Of a stretch of 5,712 nucleotides of DNA, positions 4,487 through 5,712 are shown in pieces. The position numbers and the translations under genes are program-made. The notes under the pieces are model-generated. The model did not search any database. It had not been told where the DNA came from and was given only the letters and a program-made list of their open reading frames with translations. The DNA is from an uncultured Clostridia bacterium (GTDB lineage: Bacteria; Bacillota; Clostridia; Lachnospirales; Lachnospiraceae). The stretch spans positions 1-5,712 of the forward strand of contig CAMODY010000114.1 of the NCBI GenBank assembly GCA_946611595.1. The letters run 5' to 3'. Position 1 is the first letter of the stretch. Every line of letters begins with the position of its first letter.

Positions 4487-5712
4487 ATGAACGGAAACTT
4501 TATCTGTGATAACATTGGAGTTAATGAGCAGGGGCATCTGACTTTTGCAGGCCTTGACACTGTCGAGCTTGCAAAAGAATTTAAGACTCCGGCTTACATC
4601 ATGGACGAGGCACGGATCCGTCACAACTGCCGTGTCTACACCGATGCTTTCAAAGAGCATTTCGGAGGTGAATCCCGTCCGCTTTATGCAAGCAAGGCAA
4701 ACTCATTCAAGTATATCTATAAGATCATGAAAGAAGAAGGTATGGGCATCGACGTTGTATCAAGCGGTGAGATCCTTTGCGCATACAAAGCAGGTTATGA
4801 TCTGGGCATGGCATACTTCCACAGCAACAACAAAACAGACGATGACATTTCTTTTGCAATGGAGCTTGGCATTGGCTATTTTGTAGTTGATGGATTTGAT
4901 GAACTTTATGCAATTGAAAAAGAGGCGGCCCGCCGCGGCATCATCCAGAAGGTCCTTCTCCGTATCACACCTGGTATCGATCCGCACACCTACGTACAGG
5001 TTAACACCGGTACAGTAGATTCCAAGTTCGGAACAGCGATTGAGACCGGCCAGGCAGATGAGATCATTGAGGTTGCTTTAAAACTTCCGCACATTGATCT
5101 GATCGGATACCATTGCCACGTTGGATCCCAGGTATTTGCAGAAGATGTTTTCGAACGCGCTGCTGTTGTTATGGTTCGTTACATTGCCCATATTTACCGC
5201 GAGCTTGGCTATATGGTAAAACAGCTCAATATGGGTGGCGGCTTTGGTGTCCGCTATGTAGATACAGATCCATATCTGAATGTTAGTGAAAAAATCGCAG
5301 ACCTTGCAGATGCAATTCACGCAACCTGTGCGAAAGAAAAGATTCCGGTACCGACCATCGTCATGGAACCGGGAAGAAGTATCGTTGCTGATGCAGGAAT
5401 GACACTCTACACCGTTGGATCCGTTAAGAGAATTCCTTACTACAAAAACTATGTTTCCATCGACGGCGGAATGACAGACAACCCGCGTTTTGCTTTATAT
5501 GGTTCTAAGTACACTTGCTATACTGCAAACCGTATGAACGAAGAACGTGATATGAACAGTAATGTTGTAGGACGCTGCTGCGAAAGCGGTGATATCATTC
5601 AGAAAGATGTTCCGCTTCCGACTACTACAGAACGCGGCGATATCGTAGCTGTCTGCACAACGGGCGCTTACAACTACGCAATGGCATCGAATTACAACAA
5701 GATTCCGAATCC
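4487..5712 (+). CDS. lysA: diaminopimelate decarboxylase LysA (3' end beyond window)
   Basis: The enzyme converts meso-diaminopimelate to L-lysine and CO2 using pyridoxal phosphate (PLP), the last step of lysine synthesis in the cytoplasm. The 408 complete codons visible show the family hallmarks: YASKANS with the PLP lysine Lys70, the barrel motif GYHCHVGSQ (207-215), the phosphate-binding GGGFG (250-254), MEPGRSIV (293-300), DGGMTDNPRFALY (326-338) and CCESGD (364-369) with Cys365 reaching the partner subunit's active site. TTGAYNYAMASNYN (391-404) is normally near the C-terminus, so only some 10-25 residues are missing. The family usually has PRPALY where PRFALY is seen. ATG at 4487 has GAGGA at 4476-4480 with a 6-nt gap. 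There is no promoter directly upstream; expression depends on the riboswitch leader from 4150. It is transcribed away from the signal peptidase operon. Confidence 0.97.
   Translation, partial: MNGNFICDNIGVNEQGHLTFAGLDTVELAKEFKTPAYIMDEARIRHNCRVYTDAFKEHFGGESRPLYASKANSFKYIYKIMKEEGMGIDVVSSGEILCAYKAGYDLGMAYFHSNNKTDDDISFAMELGIGYFVVDGFDELYAIEKEAARRGIIQKVLLRITPGIDPHTYVQVNTGTVDSKFGTAIETGQADEIIEVALKLPHIDLIGYHCHVGSQVFAEDVFERAAVVMVRYIAHIYRELGYMVKQLNMGGGFGVRYVDTDPYLNVSEKIADLADAIHATCAKEKIPVPTIVMEPGRSIVADAGMTLYTVGSVKRIPYYKNYVSIDGGMTDNPRFALYGSKYTCYTANRMNEERDMNSNVVGRCCESGDIIQKDVPLPTTTERGDIVAVCTTGAYNYAMASNYNKIPN

Noticed and set aside
4213..4560. Minus-strand open frame of 115 codons across the lysA leader
   Set aside because: It lies antisense to the lysine riboswitch, the repeat and the start of lysA, has no recognisable domain, and its composition follows those structures.
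1..5712. Undescribed multi-gene defence or mobile system
   Set aside because: All six coding regions belong to recognisable housekeeping or metabolic families. There are no nucleases, transposases, integrases, toxin-antitoxin pairs or phage genes.

Overview
The window reads as chromosomal DNA of a low-to-mid GC Firmicute, most likely a Clostridia/Lachnospiraceae-type anaerobe. Four things suggest this: an L-box lysine riboswitch upstream of lysA, a SipW-type signal peptidase, a cinnamoyl-esterase-like hydrolase, and a zinc/corrinoid-type URO-D-fold methyltransferase, together with AGGAGG-like ribosome binding sites. The assignment to family level is inference.

Minus strand, reading right to left from about 4040. 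A SipW-type signal peptidase I (3979 to 3458) is followed 7 nt later by a LysR-type regulator (3450 to 2521). A 79-nt gap then packs a dyad that could be a LysR operator, a near-consensus promoter, a rho-independent terminator and a strong ribosome binding site, in front of a uroporphyrinogen-decarboxylase-family methyltransferase (2441 to 1338). After 69 nt come a radical SAM protein of the YhcC/YtqA family (1268 to 330) and, 18 nt further on, the start of an alpha/beta hydrolase that leaves the window (311 to 1).

Plus strand, from about 4115. A sigma-A-type promoter drives a roughly 340-nt leader containing a lysine riboswitch aptamer, a competing antiterminator and an intrinsic terminator. 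A small REP/MITE-like inverted repeat follows, and then lysA (diaminopimelate decarboxylase, 4487 to beyond 5712), which lacks only its last residues. High lysine should stop transcription before lysA, closing a feedback loop on the last step of lysine synthesis. The gene-free stretch 3980-4486 is filled by the two divergent promoters, this riboswitch leader and the repeat.

I see no CRISPR array, tRNA, rRNA, complete insertion sequence or defence system, and no clearly new multi-gene system. The most unusual structures are regulatory: a promoter whose -10 box lies in the loop of the preceding gene's terminator, and a long two-part antiterminator in the lysA leader.
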